Below are positions 42,733 to 50,459 of a DNA stretch of 64,000 bases, piece by piece. The stretch lies in contig NZ_JOIU01000014.1 in NCBI RefSeq assembly GCF_000720135.1, forward strand, positions 1 through 64,000. Reading direction: 5' to 3'. The stretch comes from Streptomyces sp. NRRL S-1022 (GTDB taxonomy: Bacteria; Actinomycetota; Actinomycetes; Streptomycetales; Streptomycetaceae). How positions within the stretch are numbered: the stretch's first letter is position 1; each line of letters begins with the position of its first letter. The notes beneath the pieces are model-generated. The model did not search any database. It was not told where the DNA came from and saw only the letters and a list, made by a program, of their open reading frames with translations. The translations under genes and the position numbers were made by a program.

Positions 42733-42763
42733 GGGGCACCCGTGCTGGTCGGGGCGGTGCCCC
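42733..42763. terminator. Possible terminator after the P450-reductase gene
   Basis: GGGGCACC (42733-42740) pairs perfectly with GGTGCCCC (42756-42763) across a 15-base loop, 23 bases after the stop codon at 42709. No T-run follows. Confidence 0.45.
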
Positions 42764-42794
42764 GGGCCGTCAGGACCGCCTCCGAATGTCTCCG

Positions 42795-42819
42795 CCTTAG
42801 CTCATAGCGTGAACTAAGG
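42795..42819. promoter_or_regulatory. ROK-type operator
   Basis: CCTTAGCTCA (42795-42804) and TGAACTAAGG (42810-42819) form a 10-bp inverted repeat with nine matches and spacer TAGCG, 75 bases upstream of the ROK regulator start. Operators of Streptomyces ROK regulators often contain TTAGTTCA-like arms, so autoregulation is likely. Confidence 0.6.
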
Positions 42820-42893
42820 GTTGGGAGAATCTCGCGCCACAGCTGCCTGAAGGGGTATGTTGCAGGTCGGGCAGGGTTCGTGAAGGGAGCCAC

Positions 42894-44183
42894 ATGGCTG
42901 GGCGCAACGGACGCACGGTACGCGACCTGAGGCGGGGCAACCGGACGGCGGTGCTCCAGCGGCTGTACTTCGACGGCCCGCTCAGCCGGTTCGAGCTGGG
43001 GCCGGCCACCGGTCTCAGTTCCGGGTCGGTCAGCAACGTGGTCGCGGACCTGGTCGCCGACGGGCTGGTCGAGGAGGCGGGCAGCGTCGACTCCGACGGC
43101 GGCCGGCCCCGCACCCTGCTGCGGGTCGCCCCGCACAGCGGACAGATGATCGGCGTCGACGTCGGCGAGACCCGCGTCCGGGTCGAGCTGTTCGACCTCG
43201 CCCTCACCGAACTGGCGCGCGCGGAACGCCCGCTGACCCCGCAGGGTTACGACGTGGACGTCATCGCCGGGCACATCCGCGACGGCGTCGCCGAGGTCCT
43301 CACCGCCGGTCAGGCCGCCCCCGACCGGCTGCTCGGCATCGGCGTCGGCGTCCCCGGCATCGTGGAACACACCCCCGACCGGGGCGCCGTCGTCCACGGG
43401 CAGACCATCGGCTGGGACGCGGTCCCGCTGGAGCGGCTGCTCCGCTCGGCCTCCGGGCTGCCCGACGGAGTGCCGTACTTCATCGACAACGGCGCCAAGA
43501 CCCTCGGCCAGGCCGAGATGTGGTTCGGCGCCGGGCGCGGCGCCCGCAACGCCGTGGTGGTGCTCTTCGGCTCGGGCGTCGGCGCCTGCCTGGTCACGCC
43601 CGAGGTGGAACACGGGCGGGCCGTGGAGTGGGGGCACCTGACGGTCCGGGTGCGCGGGCGCCGCTGCCGCTGCGGTGCGCCGGGCTGCCTGGAGGCCTAC
43701 GCCGGCGCCGAGTCGCTGCTCGCCCGCTGGCGCGAGGAGGGCGGCCGGCCGCCCGAGGGCACCGACGAGGAGACCGCGCTCACCGCGATGCTCGCCGCCG
43801 CCTATCCGGCCGAGGGCACCGCGCCCGACCCGGTCGCGCTCGCCGTCCTGGAGGAGACCGCGGAGTACCTCGGCGCCGGGCTGTCCGACCTGATCAACCT
43901 CTTCCAGCCCGAGCGGATCCTGATCGGCGGCTGGGCCGGCCTCCAGCTCGGCACGCGCTTCCTGCCCGCCGTACGCCGGCACGCGGCGACGTACGCCCTG
44001 CGGCACCCGGCCGAGCAGGTGACCATCGAACTCGGCCGGCTCGGCCCGGACGCGGTCACCGTCGGCGCGGCGATCCTCCCCCTGGCCGAGTTCTTCGCCG
44101 ACGGCGGCCGGCGGCCCGAAAGAACCCCCGAGAAACGTCTCCCGGCCTGGCGCACCGCCCTCCAGGACCGCACCCCGCACTGA
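42894..44183 (+). CDS. ROK-family transcriptional regulator
   Basis: 429 residues. An N-terminal winged helix (about 8-75) reads LRRGNRTAVLQRLYFDGPLSRFELGPATGLSSGSVSNVVADL. The ROK sugar-kinase-like core follows: IGVDVGETRVRVELFD, GIGVGVPGIVEH, the DNGAKTLGQAEMWFGAGRG ligand region and the zinc motif RCRCGAPGCLEAYAG near 260. AAGGGAG precedes the ATG. Such proteins repress sugar genes and respond to a sugar or derivative. No sugar transporter is adjacent, so the target may be distant. An operator-like palindrome lies upstream. Confidence 0.93.
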   Translation: MAGRNGRTVRDLRRGNRTAVLQRLYFDGPLSRFELGPATGLSSGSVSNVVADLVADGLVEEAGSVDSDGGRPRTLLRVAPHSGQMIGVDVGETRVRVELFDLALTELARAERPLTPQGYDVDVIAGHIRDGVAEVLTAGQAAPDRLLGIGVGVPGIVEHTPDRGAVVHGQTIGWDAVPLERLLRSASGLPDGVPYFIDNGAKTLGQAEMWFGAGRGARNAVVVLFGSGVGACLVTPEVEHGRAVEWGHLTVRVRGRRCRCGAPGCLEAYAGAESLLARWREEGGRPPEGTDEETALTAMLAAAYPAEGTAPDPVALAVLEETAEYLGAGLSDLINLFQPERILIGGWAGLQLGTRFLPAVRRHAATYALRHPAEQVTIELGRLGPDAVTVGAAILPLAEFFADGGRRPERTPEKRLPAWRTALQDRTPH

Positions 44184-44221
44184 CGAACCTCACGCGATGC
44201 GGGATGCGGCGCGTTGGCGCC

Positions 44222-44482
44222 TCAGCCCGGAGGCTCCTGCGGAGTCGGGTGGTCCGAGTGGGCCGTGCCCGAATCGGGGTGGGCACCGCGCGGGCCGGTG
44301 CCGGCCTCGTCCGTGTCCGGGACCGTGTCCTCGGCGTTCCCGGCGTCCGTGTCCGGTCGGTCGGTCCGCGTGCGGCGCGGGGCGACGTCCCAGGGGTCCT
44401 CGTCGGGCCGGGCCTGCTGGTCGGGCATGTCCCGGGGTACCGGCCGCTGCTCGGCGCCGGGCCTGGGCCGCTGCTCAGTCAT
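44222..44482 (-). CDS. Small acidic/Pro-rich hypothetical protein
   Basis: 86 residues from the ATG at 44482 with GGAG upstream. The sequence is charged and disordered (QRPRPGAEQRPVPRDMPDQQ, then Asp/Thr/Arg-rich). No domain is recognised. It lies 41 bases downstream of the epimerase gene on the same strand and may share its transcript. Confidence 0.5.
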   Translation of the reverse strand: MTEQRPRPGAEQRPVPRDMPDQQARPDEDPWDVAPRRTRTDRPDTDAGNAEDTVPDTDEAGTGPRGAHPDSGTAHSDHPTPQEPPG

Positions 44483-44523
44483 GGTGTTCTCCGCTCCTCG
44501 GTCGGCTCGGGCGGGGCACGAGG

Positions 44524-45555
44524 TCAGCCGACCTTCCGGCCCCGCATCGGCTCGGTCTCCATCCCGCCGCCCTTCCGCAGGCCGTCCAGGAACTCCTGGA
44601 GCACCTCGGTCGCGCTGCGCCGGGGCTCCCACTCCAGCTCGGCGCGCGCCCGCGAGCAGTCCATCAGCGGCAGCCGCAGCACGGCGTCGAACAGGTGCGG
44701 TGACGCGGGCAGCAGGCGCAGCCCCCAGGCCGCGGCGATCGCCGACCGGGCCGCCGTACGCGGCAGCCGCACCGGCCGGGAGCCGAGCAGCTCGGCGAGC
44801 ACTTCGGCGTCCAGCGGCGGATCGGCGGCGAGGTTGAAGGCGCCCCGGGCGCTGTCCGACCGCACCGCGAGCCGGTAGGCCTCGGCGGCGTCGTCCGTGT
44901 GCAGCGCCTGCACCCGCAGCCCCGGGATGTCCGGCAGGAACGGCAGCAGGTCCGGCCGGGCCAGCGGACCGGGCAGGAACCGCCCGCCGAAGATCCGCCG
45001 CTGCTCGCTCGCCGACTCCCACTTGAACAGGAACGCCGGGCGCATCCGCACCACCCGCACCTCGGGATGGTCGCGTTCGAAGACGTCCAGCGTGCGCTCC
45101 AGATAGGCCTTCTCCCGGCAGTACGCGGCGTCCGGCCAGCCGTGCGTGGGCCAGGACTCGTCCACCGGGCGGTCCTTCGGCCCCGGCGAGTACGCCCCGA
45201 CGGAGGAGGCGTGCACCAGCACCGGCACCCGGGCCGCGGCGACCGCCTCGAACACCCGGATGGAGCCGAGCACATTGGTCCGCCAGGTGGCGACCGGATC
45301 GTGCGTCGGCTGGAACGCCCAGGCCAGATGGATCACGGCGTCGGCGCCCTCGAAGCGCTCGGCGAGGTTCGCCTCGTCCGAGCTCAGGTCGACGGCGGAC
45401 CACTCGGTCTTCGGTGGCGACCACTCGGGCGTCCGCCGGGCCAGCCCCCGGACGGACTTGATATCGGGGTCCTCCGAGAGCAGACGCACCACACTCGTCC
45501 CGACATTGCCGGTGGCGCCTGTCACGACGACCCTGCTGCCCGCTGAGCTGCTCAC
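44524..45555 (-). CDS. NAD-dependent epimerase/dehydratase family protein
   Basis: 343 residues from the GTG at 45555 with GAGGAG upstream. An extended SDR: the nucleotide loop is VVVTGATGNVGTSVV, then HLAWAFQPTHDP, the catalytic HASSVGAYSPGP Ser and Y-x3-K in AAYCREKAYLE. The second half includes RMRPAFLFKWES and QALHTDDAAEAYRLAV. Substrate not readable; relatives are annotated as sugar-nucleotide epimerases or atypical SDRs. The 5' region up to the HAD gene contains a candidate small RNA on the same strand. Confidence 0.88.
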   Translation of the reverse strand: MSSSAGSRVVVTGATGNVGTSVVRLLSEDPDIKSVRGLARRTPEWSPPKTEWSAVDLSSDEANLAERFEGADAVIHLAWAFQPTHDPVATWRTNVLGSIRVFEAVAAARVPVLVHASSVGAYSPGPKDRPVDESWPTHGWPDAAYCREKAYLERTLDVFERDHPEVRVVRMRPAFLFKWESASEQRRIFGGRFLPGPLARPDLLPFLPDIPGLRVQALHTDDAAEAYRLAVRSDSARGAFNLAADPPLDAEVLAELLGSRPVRLPRTAARSAIAAAWGLRLLPASPHLFDAVLRLPLMDCSRARAELEWEPRRSATEVLQEFLDGLRKGGGMETEPMRGRKVG

Positions 45556-45649
45556 CTTCGGCTCCTCTCGTCGGCGCGGCGGAGGCTGCGACGAGCGGCC
45601 GGGTACCCGGGCGCCGGGCCCGCACACGCGGCGCCGGGTCGGCGGAGGC

Positions 45650-45797
45650 AAGGGAAAGCCCCGGCCGTGACGGGGGAATCACGACCGGGGCGGTCGGGGT
45701 GTGGGCGCGGATGGCGGTCGCCTCTCGGCGAATGGCTCCACAGGGCTTCAGCCGGACGATCGTCCCTGTGGGCTTGAGGTGAGGCCCGGGGACACTG
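45650..45797 (-). ncRNA. Candidate structured small RNA
   Basis: A promoter-like pair on the minus strand, TTGCCC (45831-45826) and TGTGGA (45808-45803), is spaced 17 bases and would start a transcript near 45797. The transcript would contain a perfect stem, CCACAGGG (45771-45764 strand-wise) with CCCTGTGG (45745-45738), around an 18-base loop that includes ACGATCGT. It would end at the hairpin 45690-45659 followed by CTTTCCCTT. About 148 nucleotides result, stopping roughly 95 bases before the epimerase start. It could instead be a leader attenuator. No known RNA family was recognised. Confidence 0.4.
45659..45690 (-). terminator. GC hairpin with C-rich loop
   Basis: CCCCGGCCGTGA (45659-45670) and TCACGACCGGGG (45679-45690) pair with 11 of 12 matches. 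Read on the minus strand the loop is TTCCCCCG and the hairpin is followed by CTTTCCCTT. A hairpin with the same loop and flank occurs at 62956-62986. Confidence 0.6.
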
Positions 45798-45858
45798 TCC
45801 CATCCACACCCACGGTTTGTTCAACGGGCAACCACCCTTGGGTGTTCCGTCCCCTTTC

Positions 45859-45872
45859 GTGACCTGCGTCAC
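45859..45872. promoter_or_regulatory. Crp-like binding site
   Basis: GTGACCTGCGTCAC is a perfect palindrome with 5-bp arms (GTGAC/GTCAC). It fits the GTG-N6-GTCAC pattern described for Streptomyces Crp sites. It lies about 28 bases upstream of the candidate small-RNA -35 box and 13 bases from the HAD gene, whose last codons begin at 45885. Confidence 0.5.
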
Positions 45873-45884
45873 TCCCGGTGCCGC

Positions 45885-46541
45885 TCACCCCAGCGGGCTC
45901 CCGGCCAGGCGCGCCAGCAGGTCGGCGGGGTCGGCGTACACCTCCTGCGCACCCGCCTCCTCCAGGTCCGCCCGGGGGATCCCGCCGCACAGCACCCCGA
46001 CACAGCGCACCCCGGCCTTGCTGCCCGCCCGCATGTCCCACACGGTGTCCCCGACGAACACCGCCCGCGAGGCCGGTACCCCGGCCAGCTCCAGCGCGTG
46101 CTCCACGGGTTCCGGGGCCGGCTTGCCCTGCTCGACGTCGTCCGCGCTCGCCGTGCCGGTGATGGCGTCGTCCGCGTCGATAGCCCGGCGCAGCGCGCCC
46201 AGCTCGGCACCGCTGGCCGAGGTGGCGAGAACCACCGTCCAGCCGTCCCCGTGCAGCCGCCGCAGCAGCTCCCCGGCCCCCGGCAGGGCGGGGAGCCGGT
46301 CGAAGTACTGGCCGTACAGCGCCTTGTGCGCCGCGCTCAGAGCGGCGTCCTGGCCGGGGTCCCGGTCGTCGCCGAGCAGATGGGCGACCAGATCCGTGGA
46401 GCCGAGGCCGACGGCCCGGTGCACGGCGTGCATGGGCACGTCGTGACCGGCCTGCCGGAACGCTTCCCACCAGGTGACGACATGCAGGTGATTGGTGTCG
46501 ACGAGCGTTCCGTCGACGTCGAACACGGCGGCACGGTCCAT
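45885..46541 (-). CDS. HAD-superfamily phosphatase
   Basis: 218 residues from the ATG at 46541. HAD motif I is AVFDVDGTLVDTNHLH with nucleophile Asp and acid Asp, motif II is VVLATSASG, motif III contains Lys in EQGKPAPEP, and motif IV is AVFVGDTVWDM. The helical cap between motifs I and II places it in the beta-phosphoglucomutase/phosphoglycolate-phosphatase subgroup. Substrate unknown. It is followed by the Crp-box region and lies 16 bases downstream of the PHP gene on the same strand. Confidence 0.9.
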   Translation of the reverse strand: MDRAAVFDVDGTLVDTNHLHVVTWWEAFRQAGHDVPMHAVHRAVGLGSTDLVAHLLGDDRDPGQDAALSAAHKALYGQYFDRLPALPGAGELLRRLHGDGWTVVLATSASGAELGALRRAIDADDAITGTASADDVEQGKPAPEPVEHALELAGVPASRAVFVGDTVWDMRAGSKAGVRCVGVLCGGIPRADLEEAGAQEVYADPADLLARLAGSPLG

Positions 46542-46557
46542 CCGGGGTTCCCTTCTC

Positions 46558-47625
46558 TCAGTTCCCGGACCGGGTACCACGCCCGGACCCGGCCACGCGT
46601 GCCGGCAGCCGGCCCTCGTGGGTCCAGTCCAGCAGTTCCCCGGCCGACCAGGTGGTCACCACCCGTTCGGGCGGCACCCCGCACTCCTCGGCACGGGCGC
46701 AGCCGAGGATCTGCCAGTCCAGCTGGCCGGGTGCGTGCGCGTCGGTGTCGACCGAGAACAGCACCCCTGCCTCGACCGCCCGGCGCAGCAGCCGCCGGGG
46801 CGGGTCCAGCCGTTCCGGGCGGCTGTTGATCTCCACGGCGGTGCCCGACTCCGCGCACGCGGCGAACACCTCGTCCGCGTCGAACTGCGACTCCGGCCGC
46901 CCCCGGCCCGTGACCAGGCGCCCGGTGCAGTGCCCGAGGACGTCGGCGTGCGGGCTGCGCACGGCCGCCGTCATCCGGCGGGTCATGGACCGCGCGTCCA
47001 TCCGCAGCTTGGAGTGCACCGACACCACGACCACGTCCAGCTGCGCCAGCAGGTCCTCCTCCTGGTCCAGCGAGCCGTCGTCGAGGATGTCGCACTCGAT
47101 GCCGGTGAGCAGCCGGAACGGTGCCCAGCGGGCGTTCAGCTCCGCCACCACCGACAGCTGCTCGCGCAGCCGCTCGGGCGACAGCCCGCGGGCCACGGTC
47201 AGCCGCGGGGAGTGGTCGGTGAGCACGGTCCACTCGTGCCCCAGCTCGGCCGCCGCCCGCCCCATCTCCTCGATCGGACTGCCCCCGTCGGACCAGTCCG
47301 AGTGCGTGTGGCAGTCCCCGCGGATCAGCGCCCGCAGTCCGGCGCCGGCCCCCTCGGCACCGGCCGGCGTCCCGGCCTCCTCCTCCAGCCTGCGCAGGTA
47401 ACCGGGCACCTCGCCGGCCAGCGCCTCCCGCACCACCTGCGCGGTCTTCGGCCCGACCCCTTTCAGCGACTCCAGCGTCCCGTCCGCGGCCCGCGCGGCC
47501 ACCTCGCCCTCGGGCAGCGCGGCCAGCGTCCGGGAGGCGGTACGGAAGGCCCGTACCCGGTAGGCGGGCGCGAGCGCCCGCTCCAGCAGGAAGGCGATCC
47601 GGTCGAGGGCGGCGACGGGGTCCAT
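46558..47625 (-). CDS. PolX-like HhH-PHP protein without a polymerase domain
   Basis: 355 residues from the ATG at 47625. The N-terminal 8-kDa-like part (LDRIAFLLERALAPAYRVRAFRTASRTL) and a helix-hairpin-helix (LKGVGPKTAQVVREALAG) resemble the start of family X DNA polymerases. The PHP domain follows directly: RGDCHTHSDWSDGGSPIEEM, LTDHSPRLTVARG, GIECDILDDGSLD, VVVSVHSKLRMD, DVLGHCTGRLV and EINSRP. The nucleotidyltransferase catalytic region of PolX is missing. PHP domains are metal phosphoesterases. A DNA-end or nucleotide phosphatase role is likely. It lies directly upstream of the HAD gene. Confidence 0.88.
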   Translation of the reverse strand: MDPVAALDRIAFLLERALAPAYRVRAFRTASRTLAALPEGEVAARAADGTLESLKGVGPKTAQVVREALAGEVPGYLRRLEEEAGTPAGAEGAGAGLRALIRGDCHTHSDWSDGGSPIEEMGRAAAELGHEWTVLTDHSPRLTVARGLSPERLREQLSVVAELNARWAPFRLLTGIECDILDDGSLDQEEDLLAQLDVVVVSVHSKLRMDARSMTRRMTAAVRSPHADVLGHCTGRLVTGRGRPESQFDADEVFAACAESGTAVEINSRPERLDPPRRLLRRAVEAGVLFSVDTDAHAPGQLDWQILGCARAEECGVPPERVVTTWSAGELLDWTHEGRLPARVAGSGRGTRSGN

Positions 47626-47853
47626 GGGAATCAAGGGTGCACCAGCGGCCCGTGCGGAGCGCGGGGAACAGCGCGGGCGGCCGGCCACGCACCGCGGCCC
47701 GCGCACCCGGAGCGAGTCGTCCGGGCCGGCCGCGGTGGCCACCCGGAACCGGCGGGCGACGGCCGGTGACCCCGCACGGCGGACCCCGTTTGCCCGCACC
47801 GCCCCCGGGTACTGCGGAGACTCGTCCGGACACCCAGCGTGAGGAGTCGAGCC

Positions 47854-48657
47854 ATGTCCGTACCAGCAGCGCAGCGCACGGCACTGATCACGGGCGCGGA
47901 CTCCGGCATCGGCCGGGCCACCGCCGTACGCCTGGCCGAGACCGGCCTGGACGTCGGCATCACCTGGCACACGGACGAGAAGGGTGCCGAGGAGACGGCG
48001 CGGGAGGTCCGCGCGCGCGGCCGCCGCGCGGCCGTCGCCCACCTGGACCTCACCCGGCTGCCGGAGGCCGCCGACACCGTGGACGAGCTGTGCGAGGAAC
48101 TGGGCCGGATCGATGTGCTGGTCAACAACGCCGGTACGGGCACCATGACCCCCTATCTGGACCTGACCCTGACCGATGTGCGCCGGGTCCTGGACGTCGA
48201 CCTCGTCGGCCCGTTCCTGCTGGGTCAGCGGGCCGCGCGGCGCATGATCCGGCAGGGCGACGGCGGCCGGATCGTCAACGTCACCTCGGTGCACGAGCAC
48301 CAGCCCCGGGTCGGCGCGGCCCCGTACTGCGCGGCCAAGGGCGGTCTCGGCCTGCTCACCCAGGTGATGGCCCTGGAGCTGGCCGAGCACGGGATCACCG
48401 TGAACGCGGTCGCGCCGGGCGAGATCGCCACCCCGATGACCGGCCAGGAGGACACCGACGTCCACACCGAGCGCCGCCCCGGCGTGCCGCTCGGCCGGCC
48501 CGGCGACGCCCGTGAGGTCGCCGCGGTGATCGCGTTCCTGGCGAGCCCGGACGCCTCCTACGTCACCGGCGCCTCCTGGAGCGTCGACGGCGGCATGCTG
48601 CGCATGGGGCCGCAGGCCGGCTCCCATCTGACCAGCGACGACTGGCGCCGTCCGTGA
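47854..48657 (+). CDS. Short-chain dehydrogenase/reductase
   Basis: 267 residues from the ATG at 47854 with GAGGAG upstream. Classical SDR motifs: TALITGADSGIGRATAVRL, NNAGTGTMTP, the catalytic Ser in VNVTSVHEHQPR, YCAAKGGLGLLTQ and NAVAPGEIATPM. The C-terminal YVTGASWSVDGGMLRM is typical of FabG-like enzymes. Substrate not assigned. It is divergent from the PHP gene across 228 bases and is followed by a 32-bp perfect palindrome. Confidence 0.93.
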   Translation: MSVPAAQRTALITGADSGIGRATAVRLAETGLDVGITWHTDEKGAEETAREVRARGRRAAVAHLDLTRLPEAADTVDELCEELGRIDVLVNNAGTGTMTPYLDLTLTDVRRVLDVDLVGPFLLGQRAARRMIRQGDGGRIVNVTSVHEHQPRVGAAPYCAAKGGLGLLTQVMALELAEHGITVNAVAPGEIATPMTGQEDTDVHTERRPGVPLGRPGDAREVAAVIAFLASPDASYVTGASWSVDGGMLRMGPQAGSHLTSDDWRRP

Positions 48658-48723
48658 GCCGCGGCCGAGGGGCGGGGAGGGGCGGGGGTGCTTCGAGCCG
48701 TCCGAGCAGGGCGTGACCGAGGC

Positions 48724-48755
48724 CCCCGTGTTCACCCGGCCGGGTGAACACGGGG
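48724..48755. terminator. 32-bp perfect palindrome
   Basis: CCCCGTGTTCACCCGG (48724-48739) is followed without spacer by its exact reverse complement (48740-48755). It lies 67 bases after the SDR stop and 109 bases before the next gene. A hairpin terminator is the likeliest role. An operator is also possible because the core TGTTCACCCG is not purely GC. Confidence 0.55.
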
Positions 48756-48864
48756 AGTCCGGGCGTCCGGCCACGCAGGGGGCCGTCGAGGCGGCCGTAC
48801 CCGATCTTCTGGACCGCTCCGCCGGATGACCCGTCGGCGCGGGTTGCGTTCTACCCTCGATTGC

Positions 48865-49110
48865 ATGACCGAACAAGCAGCTCCCTACATCTCCCGTCCG
48901 CGGATCATGGTCCTCGGCGTATGCCCGGGCAGGCACGGTGAGCCGCCCTTCCGGATCATGGAGATCGACGGTCAGGTGGTCGGTGAGGCCCGGACCGTCA
49001 CGGACGTGCTGGAGACGGCCGCCTCCTACGGCATCCTCATCCACGACCTGGACGACCCGGACGCGGTCCGCTGGGTGGGCGGCGACAAGTACACCTGGAG
49101 GCTGCACTGA
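48865..49110 (+). CDS. Conserved small Streptomyces protein of unknown function
   Basis: 81 residues from the ATG at 48865. The sequence looks folded (RIMVLGVCPGRHGEPPFRIMEIDGQVVGEA, then VTDVLETAASYGILIHDLDD, DKYTWRLH) with a plausible alpha/beta pattern and no membrane segment. I recognise it only as a conserved actinobacterial hypothetical. It stands alone and converges on the GH16 gene 18 bases away. Confidence 0.7.
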   Translation: MTEQAAPYISRPRIMVLGVCPGRHGEPPFRIMEIDGQVVGEARTVTDVLETAASYGILIHDLDDPDAVRWVGGDKYTWRLH

Positions 49111-49128
49111 CCGGCCGGCGCGACGGGC

Positions 49129-50361
49129 TCAGCCGACCGTCCACTTCTGGTTGGCGCCGCCCGTGCAGGTCCAGATCTGCAGCCGGGTGCCGTTGGCCGC
49201 GTTGTTCCCGGTCACGTCCAGGCACTTGTTCGCCTGCGGGTTGACGATGTCGCGGGCCGCCGGGAGGGCCCACTTCTGGGCGGTGCTCCCGTTGCAGTCC
49301 CACAGCTGGACGGGCGTGCCGTCGGCGGTGCCGCCGCCGCTGACGTCCAGGCACTTGCCGAGCGCGCGGAGTGTGCCGTCCGAGCCGACGGTCCACGCCT
49401 GTGCGCCCGTGCCGTTGCAGTCGTAGAGCTGGACCGGGGTGCCGTTCGCGGAGTTCGCGCCGGCCACGTCCACGCACTTGCCCGCCAGGCCCCGGATCGG
49501 CACGCCGGCGGCGCTGTCGCTCGTCGTCACCGACACCGAGTCCACCACCAGTGTCTGGGGGAACTGCGTCGAGCCGTCCGGGTCGCCGGGCCAGTAGCCG
49601 CCGACCGCGAGGTTCAGGATCAGGAAGAACGGCTTGTTGAACACCCAGGTCTTGCCGCCCAGGTCGGCCGGCGTGCGGCGCTGGTAGACGTTCCCGTCCA
49701 CCGACCAGGTGATCGAGTCGGGCGCCCAGTCGACGGCGAAGGTGTGGAAGGCGTCCGCGAAGGCCTGCCCGTTCGGCAGCGAGTAGGGGGCGCCTATGCC
49801 GCCCGAGCCGGAATAGCCGGGGCCGTGGATGGTGCCGTGCACGGTGGAGGGTTCGAAGCCGACGTTCTCCATCACGTCGATCTCACCGGAGTCCGGCCAG
49901 TTGACCGGCGTGCCCAGCATCCAGAACGCGGGCCACATGCCCTGCCCGCGCGGGATCTTCATCCGGGCCTCGACATGGCCGTACTGGGCGTTGAACTTCC
50001 CGGCCGTGTTCAGCCGGGCCGAGGTGTACTGGCAACTGCCGTACCAGCACTGGTAACCGGCCGGGTTCTCCTTGCGGGCCGTGATCACCAGATGGCCCTG
50101 GCCGTCCAGGGCCGCGTTCTTCGTGCCCGAGGTGTAGTACTGCCGCTCGTGGTTGTTGACGTTGTCACCGGTCTCCAGCGTCCACTTCGAGGAGTCGACG
50201 GCGGCGCCCGCGGGCCCGTCGAAGGTGTCGGAGAAGGTGGTGACGGCCGCGGCGGCCGGGGCGGCGGTCCGGGCCTGTGCCGGGCCGACGGCGACGGAGC
50301 CGACGAGCGCGGCGGACAGGGCGGCGAGGAGACATCTGCGGAGCAGACGGGGGGAGGCCAT
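49129..50361 (-). CDS. Secreted GH16 endo-beta-1,3-glucanase with CBM13 domain
   Basis: 410 residues from the ATG at 50361. A signal peptide covers about 1-30 (RLLRRCLLAALSAALVGSVAVGPAQA). The GH16 domain has NNHERQYYTSGTKNAALDGQ, MWPAFWMLG and the catalytic motif EIDVMENVG with E160, D162 and E165. After about residue 287 a ricin-type CBM13 trefoil repeats three times (LAGKCVDVAGANSANGTPVQ, LGKCLDVSGG and NKCLDVTGNN, each ending in a QxW). It would cleave laminarin-type beta-glucans outside the cell. A near-consensus promoter lies just upstream. Confidence 0.94.
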   Translation of the reverse strand: MASPRLLRRCLLAALSAALVGSVAVGPAQARTAAPAAAAVTTFSDTFDGPAGAAVDSSKWTLETGDNVNNHERQYYTSGTKNAALDGQGHLVITARKENPAGYQCWYGSCQYTSARLNTAGKFNAQYGHVEARMKIPRGQGMWPAFWMLGTPVNWPDSGEIDVMENVGFEPSTVHGTIHGPGYSGSGGIGAPYSLPNGQAFADAFHTFAVDWAPDSITWSVDGNVYQRRTPADLGGKTWVFNKPFFLILNLAVGGYWPGDPDGSTQFPQTLVVDSVSVTTSDSAAGVPIRGLAGKCVDVAGANSANGTPVQLYDCNGTGAQAWTVGSDGTLRALGKCLDVSGGGTADGTPVQLWDCNGSTAQKWALPAARDIVNPQANKCLDVTGNNAANGTRLQIWTCTGGANQKWTVG

Positions 50362-50401
50362 GGCTCTCCGTTCGGTGGGGGGTGGGAGCATGCGCCTCTT
50401 G

Positions 50402-50430
50402 ATTTAAGAAGTGAGATAAGGGCTCGTCAA
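50402..50430 (-). promoter_or_regulatory. Promoter of the GH16 gene
   Basis: On the minus strand TTGACG (50430-50425) and TTAAAT (50407-50402) are spaced exactly 17 bases, in an unusually AT-rich patch 41 bases before the start codon. It resembles the vegetative sigma consensus. Confidence 0.65.
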
Positions 50431-50459
50431 TACCCTGGTACAGACCTCTTTCCCGATCG

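Larger units (their letters stand above)
45556..45884. other. Intergenic region with candidate small RNA and Crp-like box
   Basis: This 329-base gap between the HAD and epimerase genes (both minus strand) contains no supported protein. It holds, in minus-strand order, a Crp-like palindrome, a -35/-10 pair, a perfect 8-bp stem, a GC-rich hairpin followed by a pyrimidine tract, and then about 95 bases of leader to the epimerase start. The parts are listed separately. Confidence 0.55.

Noticed and set aside
39332..42739. Upstream extension of the HTH-NACHT frame, antisense to the P450-reductase fusion
   Set aside because: The extension has no recognisable protein, no ribosome site, and lies opposite a fully conserved gene. 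The NACHT protein starts at 39313 or 39331.
45556..45884. 6C RNA, 6S RNA or c-di-AMP (ydaO) riboswitch at the candidate small RNA
   Set aside because: The loop has only five C residues in one hairpin rather than two loops of six, no long 6S-like central bubble could be drawn with confidence, and the ydaO core sequences are absent.
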